Below are positions 43,766 to 52,292 of a DNA stretch of 64,000 bases, piece after piece. The notes under the pieces were generated by a model. That model was not told the DNA's origin and did no database searches. It saw only the letters and a list, made by a program, of their open reading frames with translations. The stretch is taken from NCBI RefSeq assembly GCF_001517405.1, contig NZ_LN907827.1, forward strand, positions 3,630,915 to 3,694,914, read 5' to 3'. The translations under genes were made by a program, and so were the position numbers. This DNA is from Duffyella gerundensis. GTDB lineage: Bacteria > Pseudomonadota > Gammaproteobacteria > Enterobacterales > Enterobacteriaceae. Position 1 is the first letter of the stretch, and every line of letters begins with the position of its first letter.

Positions 43766-44380
43766 TTACATTGGCGGTGTTAAGCCATCTTTACCGGCAG
43801 AAATGCCACGCGCAACCAGCTTGCCATCGTCGCCTTTCTGACCAAACAGCACCACTTTAGTGCCTGGCTTGAGTAGCGAGGTGTTACCTGGCTCAATCAA
43901 TACCACGGGCACATCGTCCGGCACGTTAACGGTTTTGGCTTTATCACCATATTTGACCGTCAGAGTACGGCCCTGGCTGTTTACCAGTTTACCTACGGTG
44001 CCGTTGGTCATGGTATTGACCTTGCCATCGGCGGATTCAAACGGGTTGAAGCCTTCACCGCTGCCGCGCAGCGAGGGTGCAAAAACGTGAACTTCCAGCG
44101 CGCGCAGCGTGCCGTTAGGCTGTGGTACCGCGGCGGTGCCGATAAAGCTGTCGGGTTTGATGTCGCTCATCTGCGCTTTGCTGACGCTGTTAACGCGCGT
44201 TTTATCGGTCACGTCGACGCTGAGCTTTTCGCCCTGGCGAGTGGTCAGCTGCAACGTATGGCCGTTGAACTGGTCAATGGTGCCGCGAGTCGGCTTAATC
44301 ACCTGATCGGCAGGCACGGCGGCAGCACCAAAGGTGGCGAACAGCGAGCCGAGTACCAGCGCACGGAAAGGATGCATCAT
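43766..44380 (-). CDS. Periplasmic DUF5666-like protein
   Basis: A 204-aa exported protein; the signal peptide ends near GAAAVPAD (about 23). The mature part has two repeated beta-rich modules with the pattern GTI-x-x-F-x-G-x-x-L-x-L and GTVGKLVNSQGRTLTVKYGDKAKTV, typical of DUF5666/OB-like proteins. It is the first gene of the operon with the cytochrome b561 and the molybdoprotein. A role in assembling or protecting that redox pair is inferred from position only. Confidence 0.72.
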   Translation of the reverse strand: MMHPFRALVLGSLFATFGAAAVPADQVIKPTRGTIDQFNGHTLQLTTRQGEKLSVDVTDKTRVNSVSKAQMSDIKPDSFIGTAAVPQPNGTLRALEVHVFAPSLRGSGEGFNPFESADGKVNTMTNGTVGKLVNSQGRTLTVKYGDKAKTVNVPDDVPVVLIEPGNTSLLKPGTKVVLFGQKGDDGKLVARGISAGKDGLTPPM

Positions 44381-44481
44381 AAAAAACTCCGGAAAGAGAA
44401 AGAGATGTGTGCGTTAAGCGTAGGCAAAGGCGGATAAAGCGGGGTGCAAAGAGTGTATTTAAACGTAACGATAAAACGGTA

Positions 44482-44503
44482 GCGGACCGGCGAACCGGCC
44501 CGC
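44482..44503 (-). terminator. Terminator of ohr
   Basis: On the minus strand 8 bases after the ohr stop, a 9-bp stem GCGGGCCGG/CCGGTCCGC (one G-U pair) closes a TTCG tetraloop. A TTTT tract follows 5 bases later. Confidence 0.68.
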
Positions 44504-44510
44504 GCGATCA

Positions 44511-44939
44511 TCAATTTTTGATATTGAGGGTCACATCGATGTTGCCACGGGTGGCGTTAGAGTAAGGGCAAACGATATGCGCTGCATCAACCAGCTTTTT
44601 CGCTTCCGCTTCGTCCATGCCCGGCAGGTGAATATCCAGCTCAACTTCAATACCGAAACCGGTTGTGATTGGGCCAATACCCACTTTGCCTTCAATAAAC
44701 GCCTCTTTCGGCAGGGTGATTTTGTCGCGGCCAGCAACAAACTTCATGGCACCGAGGAAACACGCAGAATAACCCGCAGCAAACAGCTGTTCCGGGTTAG
44801 TGGCTTCGCCGCCCGCGCCGCCCATCTCTTTTGGCACGCCCAGCTTCACGTCCAGCACGCCGTCAGAGGAGGTCGCGCGTCCGTCACGGCCGCCGGTGGC
44901 TTTTGCTTCTGCGGTATAAACAACTTTTTCTAATGACAT
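44511..44939 (-). CDS. ohr: Organic hydroperoxide resistance protein Ohr
   Basis: A 142-aa thiol peroxidase of the Ohr/OsmC family that reduces organic hydroperoxides in the cytoplasm. Catalytic cysteines are Cys60 in GYSACFLGAM and Cys124 in HIVCPYSNATRGN, and Arg21 in the GRAT segment fits the conserved Arg. Length and motifs are those of true Ohr rather than OsmC. It lies 82 bases downstream of ohrR on the same strand and has its own palindromic operator (44958-44972) before the start. Confidence 0.94.
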   Translation of the reverse strand: MSLEKVVYTAEAKATGGRDGRATSSDGVLDVKLGVPKEMGGAGGEATNPEQLFAAGYSACFLGAMKFVAGRDKITLPKEAFIEGKVGIGPITTGFGIEVELDIHLPGMDEAEAKKLVDAAHIVCPYSNATRGNIDVTLNIKN

Positions 44940-44957
44940 GGTGAATCCTCTTTTATA

Positions 44958-44972
44958 CGCGATTCAATCGCG
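44958..44972. promoter_or_regulatory. Probable OhrR operator upstream of ohr
   Basis: CGCGATT-C-AATCGCG, a perfect inverted repeat with 7-bp arms, lies 19 bases upstream of the ohr start in the ohrR-ohr gap. OhrR of the MarR family binds palindromes of this size at ohr promoters. The exact sequence was not compared to known boxes. Confidence 0.55.
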
Positions 44973-45021
44973 AGCGATTTACATGATTAAGGAAGATGAT
45001 GACGCGGCCACGCTGGCAGCG

Positions 45022-45480
45022 TTATCGATTTAAGTTATCGCGCAACATATCAAGCTGCGCCTTCAGCGTGCTGATGGTGTCGATATCACAGGAGGATGCG
45101 CACTGCACCGCCTGCGGAATCGCCTGCGCCTCTGTTTTCAGCGCCTGGCCTTTGGCGGTTAACGTGACAACCACCTGCCGCTCATCGCGACGCGAACGCT
45201 GGCGATTCAACAGTCCGGCCGCTTCCAGTCTTTTCAGCAATGGCGTCAGCGTGGCGGAATCCAGAAACAGCCGTTCGCCAATTTCCGACACCGTAATATC
45301 ATCCTGTTGCCACAGCACCAGCATCACCAGATATTGCGGATAGGTGATCTCCAGCGGCAGTAGCAGCTGACGGTACACTTTATGCATCGCCAGATTCGCG
45401 CTGTAAATCGCGAAACAGAGCTGCTGATCGAGCAGCAGTGGCGCGCCTTGTTCTTTTTTGTCATCTTGAGATGTCGTCAT
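45022..45480 (-). CDS. ohrR: MarR-family peroxide sensor OhrR
   Basis: A 152-aa winged-helix repressor that senses organic hydroperoxides and controls ohr. The start MTTSQDDKKEQGAPLLLDQQ at 45480 is preferred to an upstream in-frame start 36 bases away. The sensor cysteine is Cys22 in QQLCFAIYSANLAMHKVYRQ, at the same number as in Xanthomonas OhrR; Cys127 and Cys131 (QCASSC) near the C-terminus fit the two-cysteine subtype, which reacts by an intersubunit disulfide. The wHTH has VSEIGERLFLDSATLTPLLKRLEAAGL and the wing RRDERQVVV. Divergent from the HD-domain gene. Confidence 0.92.
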   Translation of the reverse strand: MTTSQDDKKEQGAPLLLDQQLCFAIYSANLAMHKVYRQLLLPLEITYPQYLVMLVLWQQDDITVSEIGERLFLDSATLTPLLKRLEAAGLLNRQRSRRDERQVVVTLTAKGQALKTEAQAIPQAVQCASSCDIDTISTLKAQLDMLRDNLNR

Positions 45481-45542
45481 GAAAGAAAATATAGATAGCG
45501 CACTACATAATTGCAAACTATTTTTTACCGGGAAGGGTAATA

Positions 45543-46127
45543 ATGAAAGATTCTCTGGAAGAGCAGGCGCGGCAATACGCCACTACCGTGCATGCTGAAG
45601 CGGGTCAGCGGCGGAAATATACCGATGAACCTTATATTGTGCATCCTGCTGCCGTGGTCGAGCTGGTGCGCAGCGTCACGGATAATGAGCATCAACTGGC
45701 CGCCGCGTGGCTGCACGACACGGTGGAAGATACCGGCAGTACGCTGGCCGACATTGAAAATTTCTTTGGCGCGGAGGTTGCCCGGCTGGTGGGCATGTTA
45801 ACCGACACCACACAGCCAAAAGCGAAAAATCGCGCGGCGCGTAAGGTGGCGCATTTCCGGCATACCGCGGAGGCATCGCCACAGGCGCAGACCATCAAGC
45901 TGGCGGACATCATCGACAATACGCGTGCCATCGTGCAGTTCGACCCGCATTTTGCGCGGATTTATCTGGTGGAAAAGCGCGTGCAGATCGACCTGCTGAA
46001 AGCGGGCGATGAAACGCTGTGGCAGCAGGCGTCAACGATAATTGAACGTGGCATTGCCCAGCTCAGAGAGCCGCCTTATAACGTGCCGGAGAGTTGGTTT
46101 GCAAAACAGGAAGGAAAGTATCGTTAA
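45543..46127 (+). CDS. HD-domain protein, MESH1-like small alarmone hydrolase
   Basis: A 194-aa single HD-domain protein with the RelA/SpoT hydrolase arrangement and no synthetase domain. Metal and catalytic residues are His34 in YIVHPAAV, His58-Asp59 and Glu62-Asp63 in AAWLHDTVEDTGSTL, and Asp122 in IKLADIIDN. These match, in kind and near-identical numbering, His35, His61-Asp62, Glu65-Asp66 and Asp122 of the (p)ppGpp hydrolase MESH1. A (p)ppGpp or NADPH phosphohydrolase activity is inferred. It is divergent from ohrR (63 bases between starts) and converges on yiaG. Confidence 0.85.
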   Translation: MKDSLEEQARQYATTVHAEAGQRRKYTDEPYIVHPAAVVELVRSVTDNEHQLAAAWLHDTVEDTGSTLADIENFFGAEVARLVGMLTDTTQPKAKNRAARKVAHFRHTAEASPQAQTIKLADIIDNTRAIVQFDPHFARIYLVEKRVQIDLLKAGDETLWQQASTIIERGIAQLREPPYNVPESWFAKQEGKYR

Positions 46128-46162
46128 TTCACGGGGCTGAGTTGGCGTGCGCCACAAAACAA

Positions 46163-46183
46163 TAACCCGCCAGCGGCGGGTTA
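46163..46183. terminator. Bidirectional terminator between the HD gene and yiaG
   Basis: TAACCCGCC-AGC-GGCGGGTTA, a 9-bp perfect stem. On the plus strand it is followed by CTTTGCTTTATT and on the minus strand by TTGTTTTG, so it can end both converging genes. Confidence 0.75.
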
Positions 46184-46190
46184 CTTTGCT

Positions 46191-46487
46191 TTATTCCAGC
46201 AACTGCTGGCCGAGGCGCGGGTTGGCATGCAACAGCTGCATCAGTTTGCGTGCGGTAGCCGAAGGCTTCGACTGGCTGGTTTCCCACTTCTTCACTGAGG
46301 AAACCGTAACGCCCATCACACGAGCAAACTCGTCAATTTTCATGCCGGTCAGTTCACGCAAACGCTGTGGTTCAGGCACGATTTCAGGCTGGGCCTGGAG
46401 AGCAGGAGCCACTTTGATTGTGTCACGCGATAAAACTATCTGCTCAAGGCTGCTGAGCAGTTCACCCATTGGGTCTTTAAACTCCAT
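46191..46487 (-). CDS. yiaG: HTH-type regulator YiaG
   Basis: A 98-aa XRE-type helix-turn-helix protein (96 in E. coli). Start MEFKDPMGELLSSLEQIVLS at 46487, with AAGGAG 7 bases upstream; E. coli YiaG begins MEYKDPMHELLSSLEQIVF. The HTH is in LRELTGMKIDEFARVMGVTVSSVKKWETSQSKPSATARKLMQLL (about 48-90), like the antitoxins of the NadS/HigA group, but no toxin gene lies next to it. In E. coli yiaG is next to yiaF; here the two are 9.5 kb apart, separated by the GntR-ABC-gamma-glutamyltransferase operon and the repeat elements. Confidence 0.92.
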   Translation of the reverse strand: MEFKDPMGELLSSLEQIVLSRDTIKVAPALQAQPEIVPEPQRLRELTGMKIDEFARVMGVTVSSVKKWETSQSKPSATARKLMQLLHANPRLGQQLLE

Positions 46488-47017
46488 AGAGAACTCCTTA
46501 AAACTCACTATGTACCACGCGAAAGAGACAGAGGTGGGGGCCTGAGGGCCAGGCCCAAAAGCCGGAATGGTGGAGCCCGTAAAAAAGAGAGGAGCATCAC
46601 AACAACAAACCGGGATCCTAATTATTAGATGAAGAATTATTTTTTGCCTGAGCTTTTTTGACTATTTTTTGATCCTGCTTTCTGGCCTGCCAACCCCCCT
46701 TCACCCGACAGAACAGCTAGCAATTTCCATGCCTGAAAATATTCCCATTTACATCAAAGAGCTAGCGCTGAATCGCATCAGTTCTCTGCCTCTTTTTGCA
46801 GCAGCCTGCACCAGAAAAAGGCACCTTTTTCTCGCATTTTGCTGCGGAAAAATTACCGATGGTGACGCGATAAATTAAAAAGCCTTGTTAATCAATCCTT
46901 AACGAAAATTTCTCCGCTATTTTCCTGAACCACTTCCAGATTGGTTCGGATATTGCCTCTCTTATCCTCATCAACTCTGTGATGCGTGCCGTCGGATTGG
47001 CGGGCAAAGGTGAAAAA
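46488..47017. other. Intergenic region between yiaG and the GntR gene
   Basis: About 530 bases with divergent genes at both ends. It must hold two promoters. The part nearest the regulator (46860-46980) is AT-rich. No credible ORF, toxin gene or RNA gene was recognised; there is no E. coli cspA-like coding sequence here. Confidence 0.5.
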
Positions 47018-47740
47018 GTGAGCGAACCAATTCTGGGTGATTCTGCTGTAAGTTCCAGCTCTGCGCTGGAAAAGCTACGTCAGCTGATCCTGCAACATGA
47101 AAAGACGCCAGAAGTGGCGCTGCCAGGCGAACGCGAGCTTACCGAACGCTTTTGTGTCGGCCGTAGGGCGCTGCGTCGGGCGCTGGACGTACTGGAAGAA
47201 GAGGGTCGCATCTGGCGCAAACAGGGCAAGGGCACCTTTGTCGGCCCCGCTGCCCCGGTTCAGCCGCTGATTTTGCAGGGTTTGCCGCAGCAGTCGAACC
47301 TGCTGGAAGTGATGGAAGCGCGCCTGCAGCTGGAACCGGGCCTGGCGCGACTGGCGGCACTGCGCGCCACACGTGAGCAAATTGCCCTGCTGCAACGCCT
47401 GAAAGAGCGCATGCATGACATCAGCCTTAGCGATGGCGATCAGCATGAGCTGTGGGACAGCGCCTTTCACCGCGCCATTGCCGAAGCAGCAGGTAACCGA
47501 CTGATGCTCAGCCTGTTTGACGCCATTGATGCCGTGCGTCGCGATCCGGGCTGGCAGCATTTGCGTATCCGCGCCCGCACGCCAGCGCGTCTCGACAACT
47601 ACGACAATCATCATCATCAGCTGGTGACGCATATCGCTCGTCGTGAACCGGCCGCCGCCGCCGCGGCGATGCGCGAGCATTTACTGGCGTTGCAGCAGGC
47701 GCTGATGGAAGCCATTCATCAGCAGGAGGATCTGACATGA
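47018..47740 (+). CDS. GntR/FadR-family regulator of the peptide uptake operon
   Basis: A transcription regulator of about 240 aa. An N-terminal winged helix (LPGERELTERFCVGRRALRRALDVLEEEGRI-type segment, about residues 35-65) precedes a C-terminal FCD ligand domain (about 85-235) with the metal-binding pattern D-x-x-FHRAIAEAAGN and HHHQLVTHIARREPAAAAAAMREHL. The GTG at 47018 with AAAGGTG upstream is preferred; an ATG at 46982 or GTG at 46979 would add 12-13 residues without a ribosome binding site. Its stop overlaps the first transporter gene (ATGA), so it is likely to sense the imported compound or its product. Confidence 0.85.
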   Translation: MSEPILGDSAVSSSSALEKLRQLILQHEKTPEVALPGERELTERFCVGRRALRRALDVLEEEGRIWRKQGKGTFVGPAAPVQPLILQGLPQQSNLLEVMEARLQLEPGLARLAALRATREQIALLQRLKERMHDISLSDGDQHELWDSAFHRAIAEAAGNRLMLSLFDAIDAVRRDPGWQHLRIRARTPARLDNYDNHHHQLVTHIARREPAAAAAAMREHLLALQQALMEAIHQQEDLT

Positions 47741-48744
47741 CGCTTTCCCCGCACGCTGCCCCGGTGCTGACCATCAACCAGCTACGCGTACAGTTTCGTG
47801 GCTCACCGGTTACCGTGCTCGACAACATTTCGCTTAGCGTGCAGGCCGGCGAAACCCTGGCGCTGGTTGGCGAATCGGGCTGCGGCAAAAGCATCACGTC
47901 TCTGGCGCTGATGGGTTTGCTCCCGGCCAGCGCCACCATTCTTGAGGGTGAAATGCGCTTTGCTGGCGAGGATCTCCGCCACATTAGCCCGCGACGTTAC
48001 GCCGATCTGCGCGGCAACCAGCTGGCGATGATTTTTCAGGAGCCGATGACCTCGCTCAATCCGGCGTTCACTCTTGGCGATCAGCTCAGCGAGGCGGTGA
48101 TGCGTCATCGCCAGGTCAGTCGTCGTGAGGCGATGGCCGCGGCGCTGGAGATCCTGCACAAGGTGCAGATACCGGCAGCAGAGATGCGGCTGAAAGCCTA
48201 TCCGCATCAGCTTTCCGGTGGCATGCGCCAGCGCATTATGATCGCCATGGCGCTGATTAACCGCCCGCAGCTGCTGATTGCTGATGAGCCAACTACCGCA
48301 CTCGACGTCACCATTCAGGCGCAGATCCTGGCGTTATTAAACCGGTTGAAAGCTGAAACCGGCACCGCGGTGCTGATGATTACGCACGATCTCGGCGTGG
48401 TCGCCGAAGTGGCACAGCGCGTGGCGGTGATGTACGCCGGGCAGGTGGTGGAAACCGGCGATGTCGCAGCCATTTTCAACGATCCCCAGCATCCGTACAC
48501 CATCGGCCTGATGGCCTCGATTCCCGGCAACGGCGCGCGCCACGGCGATCTGGCCACCATTCCGGGCAGCGTGCCGTTACCGGAACAGATGCCTGCGGGC
48601 TGCCGTTTTGCCACCCGCTGCCCGTTTGCGGAAATGCGTTGTCATCAGGCGCGACCGCCGCTGCAGGATATTGGCGTGGCGCATCAGGTCGCCTGTTTTC
48701 GCGCGCCGCTGGAACATCATCTGTCGCTGGAGGAGCGTGCATGA
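47737..48744 (+). CDS. Oligopeptide ABC transporter ATPase, DppD-type
   Basis: A 335-aa ATPase of the peptide/nickel importer class. Walker A GESGCGKSI (about 46-54), Q-loop FQEPMTSLNP, signature LSGGMRQRIMIAMAL, Walker B LLIADEPTTALDVT and the C-terminal PAGCRFATRCPFAEMRC cluster are present. It overlaps the regulator (ATGA at 47737) and the second ATPase (ATGA at 48741). Together with the other four transporter genes this makes a complete D-F-A-B-C set. Confidence 0.9.
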   Translation: MTLSPHAAPVLTINQLRVQFRGSPVTVLDNISLSVQAGETLALVGESGCGKSITSLALMGLLPASATILEGEMRFAGEDLRHISPRRYADLRGNQLAMIFQEPMTSLNPAFTLGDQLSEAVMRHRQVSRREAMAAALEILHKVQIPAAEMRLKAYPHQLSGGMRQRIMIAMALINRPQLLIADEPTTALDVTIQAQILALLNRLKAETGTAVLMITHDLGVVAEVAQRVAVMYAGQVVETGDVAAIFNDPQHPYTIGLMASIPGNGARHGDLATIPGSVPLPEQMPAGCRFATRCPFAEMRCHQARPPLQDIGVAHQVACFRAPLEHHLSLEERA

Positions 48745-49814
48745 GCATCCCTATTCTGGAATGTCGCGATCTGAGCAAAACCTTTTCCGGCCCGCCGCGG
48801 CTGTTTCACCGCACCAGCCAGGTTACGGCGGTGGATCGTATTTCATTGCAGGTGCGGGCAGGCGAAACGCTGGCGATAGTCGGAGAATCTGGCTCCGGCA
48901 AATCGACGCTGGGCCGCCTGCTGTTGCGCCTGCTCACCGCCAGTCAGGGCGACGTTTTTTATCAGGGCGAGGCGATCACCCAGGCCAGCGGCGCCCGTCT
49001 CAACCAGCTGCGGCGCGAACTGCAAATCATCTTTCAGGATCCCTTTGCCTCACTCAATCCACGCATGAACGTGGAGTCGATTGTTGGTGAACCCCTCTGG
49101 CTGCATGAATCGCTCTCTCGCGAGGCGCGGCGTGAGCGAGTGCATGAATTACTCCGTACCGTTGGCCTGCCCGCCGCCTGGGCGCAGCGCTATCCGCATG
49201 AGTTTTCCGGCGGCCAGCGGCAGCGCATCGGCATTGCCCGGGCGCTCGCCTCCGGCCCCAAACTGCTGCTCGGCGATGAGCCGGTATCGGCGCTGGACGT
49301 CTCGGTGCAGGCGCAGGTGGTCAATCTGCTTGAAGGGCTAAAACAGCAGTTTGGCCTGACGTTAATCATCGTGGCGCACGGTCTGGCGGTGATTCGCCAC
49401 ATGAGCGATCGCGTGGCGGTGATGTATCTCGGGCAAATTGTCGAGCTGGCCAGCGTCGAAGAGATTTTTGATGCGCCGCTGCACCCTTATACCCAGGCAC
49501 TGATCGCCTCAGCGCCGCAATTGCAGCCCGGTGCCAGCCGTACGGTGCCGATGCTGCAGGGCGATCTGCCCAATCCCGCCGCACCGCCTTCCGGCTGCCG
49601 TTTTCATACTCGCTGTCCGTGGGCGACCGACGAGTGTCGTCGGCTGGAGCCAATCAACCAGATTTTACCGGGCGGGCGCCAGGTGGCTTGCCATCGCTGG
49701 CAGGAGATTAACCGCGACCGCAGCGTCATTACGCTGGCGCCGCCTTCCGCCAATTTTTTGCGTCGCCGCGCCCTGTTTGAGCGGGCCGTTACCCTTAACT
49801 CTGTGGAGAAATAA
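48741..49814 (+). CDS. Oligopeptide ABC transporter ATPase, DppF-type
   Basis: A 357-aa partner ATPase. Start MSIPILECRDLSKTFSGPPR at 48741 with GGAGGAG upstream; a 34-residue longer frame overlaps the first ATPase and is rejected. Walker A GESGSGKST, Q-loop FQDPFASLNPRM, signature FSGGQRQRIGIARAL, Walker B LLLGDEPVSALDVS and the PSGCRFHTRCPWATDEC cluster are seen. It keeps a 40-residue C-terminal extension after that cluster. The H-loop reads VAHGLAV, with His present. Confidence 0.9.
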   Translation: MSIPILECRDLSKTFSGPPRLFHRTSQVTAVDRISLQVRAGETLAIVGESGSGKSTLGRLLLRLLTASQGDVFYQGEAITQASGARLNQLRRELQIIFQDPFASLNPRMNVESIVGEPLWLHESLSREARRERVHELLRTVGLPAAWAQRYPHEFSGGQRQRIGIARALASGPKLLLGDEPVSALDVSVQAQVVNLLEGLKQQFGLTLIIVAHGLAVIRHMSDRVAVMYLGQIVELASVEEIFDAPLHPYTQALIASAPQLQPGASRTVPMLQGDLPNPAAPPSGCRFHTRCPWATDECRRLEPINQILPGGRQVACHRWQEINRDRSVITLAPPSANFLRRRALFERAVTLNSVEK

Positions 49815-49818
49815 CCTG

Positions 49819-51333
49819 ATGAAGCTTCGCCATTCTCTGTTAACCGCCCTCAGCGGCCTGATGTTGCTTGGTGCCAGTGCCCAGACGCAGGCGGAAAGCG
49901 TGATCCGCATTGGTCTCGGTGCCGATCCCGATATGCTCGATCCCCATCTGGCGCGCACCTATTACGGACGCTTTGTGTTTGCCGCGATGTGCGATCGTTT
50001 GGTTGATATCGATGAGAAGTTGCAGGTGGTTCCCGGCCTGGCCACCAGCTGGGCATGGAGCGATGAGGGGAAAACCCTGACCATGAATCTGCGCGAAGGC
50101 GTCACCTTTCACGACGGCGAGAAGTTCGATGCCAGCGCGGTGAAGTTCAACCTCGAACGCGCGCTGACGCTGCCTGGCTCGCTGCGTAAAAGCGAGCTTT
50201 CGTCGGTGGAAAGCGTTGAGGTCAGCGGCCCGTTGCAGGTGAAGATTCACCTGAAAACCCCCGATGCTGCGCTGCTCAGCCAGCTGACCGATCGTGCTGG
50301 CGCCATGCTGGCACCGCAGGCGGCGGGCAAAGCAGATTTTGTCACCCATCCGGTCTGTTCCGGCCCCTATCAGTTCGACAGCCGCGTACAGCAGGATCGT
50401 ATCGTGCTGAAGCGCTATGAAGGCTACTGGAACAAGGCGGCCTATCATTTCGACAAGGTGATTTTCCTGCCAATTCCTGACGCCTCGGTACGCCTCGCCA
50501 ACCTGCGCGCCGGCGATCTCGATCTCACCGAGGGCATCGCCGCCAGCGATGTCAAAACCCTGCAGGGCGATGCGCGTCTGAGCATGGCAAAAGTCACCGG
50601 CCTGGGGTATCAGGGCATTACCTTTAACATCGCCAACGGCAAAGTGGACGCCAACAGCCCGCTGAAAGATGCGCGCGTTCGTCAGGCATTCTCACTGGCT
50701 ATCGATCGCGATGCGCTGAATCAGGTGGTGTTTGAAGGCTTATATACCCCGGCCAATCAGGCCTTCTCTCCGGTCAGCCCGTACCATGTCAAACTGCCGG
50801 TGGCACCGCGCAACGTTGAAAAAGCCAAAGCGCTGTTGCAGGCCGCAGGGGTGAAAACGCCACTCAACGTTACGCTGCTGGTCACCAATAATCCCACCGC
50901 GCAGCAGGTCGGCCAGGTGATTCAGGCAATGGCCAGCGAGGCGGGATTCAACGTCAATCTGGAGATGAGCGAATTCGCCAGCCTGCTCGATCGCCAGCAG
51001 CGTGGCGATTTTCAGCTCAGCCTGTCGGGTTGGTCAGGTCGTCCCGATCCTGACGGCAGCATCTACGCCTTTATTAACAGCAAGGGTACGCTCAATGACG
51101 GGCACTACAGCAATGCGCAGGTAGACAGCTGGCTCAGCGAAGCCCGCCGCACCAACGACACTGCGGCCCGCCAGACGCGCTACAACGACGTGGTGAATCA
51201 GCTGCAAACCGACATGCCGATCGCGTATCTCTATTTTGAGCCACGCATCTTCGGCATGAGCAAAAAGCTGCAGGGCTTCAAGGCCTGGCCAGATGGTCTG
51301 GTTCGCCTTGCCGGTGTCACTCTGGCTCCCTGA
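49819..51333 (+). CDS. Periplasmic peptide-binding protein (SBP_bac_5)
   Basis: A 504-aa extracytoplasmic solute-binding protein. The signal peptide MKLRHSLLTALSGLMLLGAS ends at AQTQAESV (about 25). The family segments are LGADPDMLDPHLARTYYGRF (start of domain), LTMNLREGVTFHDGEKFDAS, and HPVCSGPYQF. Start ATG at 49819, preceded by GGAGAAA. It resembles GsiB/DppA-type receptors; the ligand is not known, though the operon ends in a gamma-glutamyltransferase, which suggests gamma-glutamyl peptides such as glutathione. Confidence 0.9.
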   Translation: MKLRHSLLTALSGLMLLGASAQTQAESVIRIGLGADPDMLDPHLARTYYGRFVFAAMCDRLVDIDEKLQVVPGLATSWAWSDEGKTLTMNLREGVTFHDGEKFDASAVKFNLERALTLPGSLRKSELSSVESVEVSGPLQVKIHLKTPDAALLSQLTDRAGAMLAPQAAGKADFVTHPVCSGPYQFDSRVQQDRIVLKRYEGYWNKAAYHFDKVIFLPIPDASVRLANLRAGDLDLTEGIAASDVKTLQGDARLSMAKVTGLGYQGITFNIANGKVDANSPLKDARVRQAFSLAIDRDALNQVVFEGLYTPANQAFSPVSPYHVKLPVAPRNVEKAKALLQAAGVKTPLNVTLLVTNNPTAQQVGQVIQAMASEAGFNVNLEMSEFASLLDRQQRGDFQLSLSGWSGRPDPDGSIYAFINSKGTLNDGHYSNAQVDSWLSEARRTNDTAARQTRYNDVVNQLQTDMPIAYLYFEPRIFGMSKKLQGFKAWPDGLVRLAGVTLAP

Positions 51334-51348
51334 TGATGAGGTGCATTG

Positions 51349-52290
51349 ATGCTTGAATTGATCGGTAAACGTCTGCTGCTGGCGATTCCTACACTGCTGC
51401 TGGTTAGCATGATGGTCTTCGCTCTGCAAAAGCTCCTGCCGGGCGATCCGGTGCTGGCGATGGCGGGCGAAGAGCGCGATCCGGCGGTGATTGCCCAACT
51501 GCGGGCGGAATATCATCTGAACGATCCGATTCCGCTACAGTATCTGCACTGGATCGGTAACGCGTTGCAGGGAGATTTAGGCATCTCGCTGCGCACCAAA
51601 GAGCCGGTGACCGCGCTGATCGCCAGCAAGCTGCCGGTGACGCTGGAACTGTCGCTGCTGGCGATGCTGGTCGCGCTGCTGGTGGGTATTTCAATGGGTA
51701 TTGTCGCGGCGGTGCGCAAAGACAGCTGGGTCGATCACACCACCAACTTTGTGGCGCTGTCCGGTATTTCAGTGCCGCATTTTTGGCTCGGCATTCTGCT
51801 TATTCTGCTGTTTTCGGTGCATCTGCAATGGCTGCCCGCCTCTGGCTACGTGCCGCTCAGTGAAGGCGTGCGACAAAACCTGACCACCCTGCTGCTGCCA
51901 GCGCTGGTGCTGGGTACCGGACTGGCCGCCACTCTGATGCGCCACACACGCGCCGCGATGATTGGCGTGTTGCAGGCTGACTATATCCGCACCGCACGCG
52001 CCAAAGGCTTGCTGCCAAAACGGGTGATTTTCAAGCATGCCTTTCGCAACGCGCTGGTGCCGGTGATCACGCTGACTACGCTGCTGTTCGGCGAGCTGCT
52101 GGGGGGAGCGGTGTTGACCGAGCAGGTTTTTACCCTGCCCGGCTTCGGCAAGATGATCGTTGATGCGGTATTCAACCGCGATTATGCCGTGGTGCAGGGC
52201 GTGGTGCTGGTGGTGGCGATCGGCTTTTTGCTGCTTAATCTGCTGGCCGACGTGCTCTATGTGTTGATTAACCCGAAAATGCGAGGCTGA
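51349..52290 (+). CDS. Peptide ABC transporter permease, DppB-type
   Basis: A 313-aa inner-membrane permease. First TM LLLAIPTLLLVSMMVFALQKLLPGDPV (about 8-34), OppB-type N-terminal domain, then the transport domain with an EAA loop DYIRTARAKGLLPKRVIFKH (about 210-229). The ATG at 51349 is chosen over a TTG 3 bases upstream; GAGG lies upstream. Two bases separate it from the next permease gene. Confidence 0.92.
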   Translation: MLELIGKRLLLAIPTLLLVSMMVFALQKLLPGDPVLAMAGEERDPAVIAQLRAEYHLNDPIPLQYLHWIGNALQGDLGISLRTKEPVTALIASKLPVTLELSLLAMLVALLVGISMGIVAAVRKDSWVDHTTNFVALSGISVPHFWLGILLILLFSVHLQWLPASGYVPLSEGVRQNLTTLLLPALVLGTGLAATLMRHTRAAMIGVLQADYIRTARAKGLLPKRVIFKHAFRNALVPVITLTTLLFGELLGGAVLTEQVFTLPGFGKMIVDAVFNRDYAVVQGVVLVVAIGFLLLNLLADVLYVLINPKMRG

Positions 52291-52292
52291 CA

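Noticed and set aside
46488..47017. Possible toxin gene partner for the antitoxin-like YiaG
   Set aside because: No open frame of suitable size and composition with a ribosome binding site lies next to yiaG on either side. E. coli yiaG is also solitary.
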